From: Clostridiaceae bacterium | GTDB lineage: Bacteria > Bacillota > Clostridia > Oscillospirales > Butyricicoccaceae | Direction: 5' to 3' | NCBI GenBank assembly: GCA_016293155.1 | Contig: JAEDEU010000104.1 | Location: forward strand, 1-5,645 | Length of the DNA stretch: 5,645 nucleotides | Shown: piece by piece, positions 5,406 to 5,645 of the stretch | How the letters are laid out: every line of letters starts with the position of its first letter | Numbering within the stretch: position 1 is the stretch's first letter | Position numbers and translations under genes: made by a program | Notes under the pieces: model-generated | Seen by the model: the letters and a program-made list of their open reading frames with translations, nothing else | Database searches by the model: none | What the model was told of the DNA's origin: nothing

Positions 5406-5453
5406 TTTCTATCAGAAGTTGCTCTTTATAAAATAGGTTTTTCGACAAGCTAA

Positions 5454-5492
5454 AGAGGGTACACCCATTCGGATGTACCCTCTGTGTTTTTT
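5454..5492. terminator. Tip hairpin 2 of the inverted element, terminator-like
   Basis: AGAGGGTACA (5454-5463) pairs perfectly with TGTACCCTCT (5474-5483) across a 10-nt loop. On the plus strand TGTGTTTTTT follows, a usable U tract for cls transcripts that have crossed the element. On the minus strand, 23 nt after the glycyl-tRNA synthetase stop codon, it is followed only by TTTAGCTT and would be a weaker stop. Confidence 0.6.
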
Positions 5493-5506
5493 GTGAAAGA
5501 AACGAA

Positions 5507-5645
5507 TTAGAACTCGCACTTCTTTGCGATGTAGTCAGCAACCTCGGCAACCGGGATGCGGATCTGCTCCATGGTATCGCGGTCGCGGACGGTGACGCAG
5601 CCGTCGTTTTCGGTCTCGAAGTCAACGGTGATGCAGAGCGGGGTG
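5507..5645 (-). CDS. glyQS: Glycine--tRNA ligase, C-terminal end (partial)
   Basis: Only the last 45 codons and the TAA stop are inside the window; the gene continues past the right edge. The visible part contains TPLCITVDFET, then VTVRDRDTMEQIRIP and the ending IAKKCEF. This is the final strand-helix part of the C-terminal anticodon-binding domain of the single-chain, dimeric class II glycyl-tRNA synthetase, which charges tRNA-Gly with glycine in the cytoplasm. The VTVRDRDTMEQ segment is the diagnostic piece. The gene is convergent with cls and separated from it by the inverted element. Start, promoter and any T-box leader are outside the window. Confidence 0.9.
   Translation of the reverse strand, partial: TPLCITVDFETENDGCVTVRDRDTMEQIRIPVAEVADYIAKKCEF

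Larger units (their letters stand above)
5101..5483. repeat. Imperfect inverted-repeat element between convergent genes
   Basis: The two halves mirror each other with spacing differences. GAGGGTACA/TGTACCCTC hairpins form the tips (5101-5134 and 5454-5483). TGTCGAAAAA at 5140-5149 is inverted at 5438-5447, and CCCTCTC at 5179-5185 is inverted at 5399-5405. GAGAG-rich hairpins lie at 5265-5283 and 5357-5375, and TTATCG at 5300-5305 is inverted at 5334-5339. No transposase, tRNA or credible ORF lies inside. It looks like a MITE-like element, or two copies of an intergenic repeat meeting head to head. No clear target-site duplication is seen. Confidence 0.6.

Overview
The window looks like chromosomal DNA of a low-to-mid GC Firmicute, most likely class Clostridia (Oscillospirales/Ruminococcaceae-like). 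This is inferred from a SpoIIQ-like M23 protein, an M16B peptidase, a two-HKD cardiolipin synthase, a single-chain glycyl-tRNA synthetase, near-consensus sigma-A promoters with 17-nt spacers and GGAGG-type ribosome binding sites. No lineage marker such as rRNA is present, so the assignment is tentative.

Region 1-714 holds no conventional gene but is dense with small elements. A 35-residue Hol-Tox-like membrane peptide (219-326, +) has its own promoter and a perfect 12-bp terminator stem. A very good promoter on the opposite strand (415-443) points at the same terminator, so the locus reads as a type I toxin/antisense-RNA module with convergent transcription. A diverged copy of the antisense promoter block lies at 1-73, which suggests that a second, tandem module continues off the left edge. 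To the right, a minus-strand promoter (608-636) faces two terminators (549-578 and 487-523) whose loops are C-rich. This is a candidate small regulatory RNA, or a processed 3' UTR of the gene upstream.

Region 715-2135 is a minus-strand pair. A 179-residue lipoprotein of unknown function comes first, driven by a near-consensus promoter. A membrane-anchored, acidic-linker LytM/M23 protein with intact zinc ligands follows. The ribosome binding site of the M23 gene is partly locked in a perfect 7-bp hairpin.

Region 2231-5076 is divergent from that pair, on the plus strand. It encodes an M16B zinc peptidase (YmxG/MlpA type) followed after 11 nt by a cardiolipin synthase whose ribosome binding site overlaps the peptidase stop codon, so the two are almost certainly one transcript. 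Both this operon and the divergent pair concern the cell envelope.

Region 5077-5506 separates the cardiolipin synthase from the convergent 3' end of a glycyl-tRNA synthetase gene (5507-5645, -, cut by the window edge). It contains a roughly 380-bp imperfect inverted repeat. At each tip is nearly the same GAGGGTACA/TGTACCCTC hairpin, and inside are multi-hairpin arms of the CCCTCTC...GGGAGAGG intergenic type. No transposase or credible ORF lies in it.
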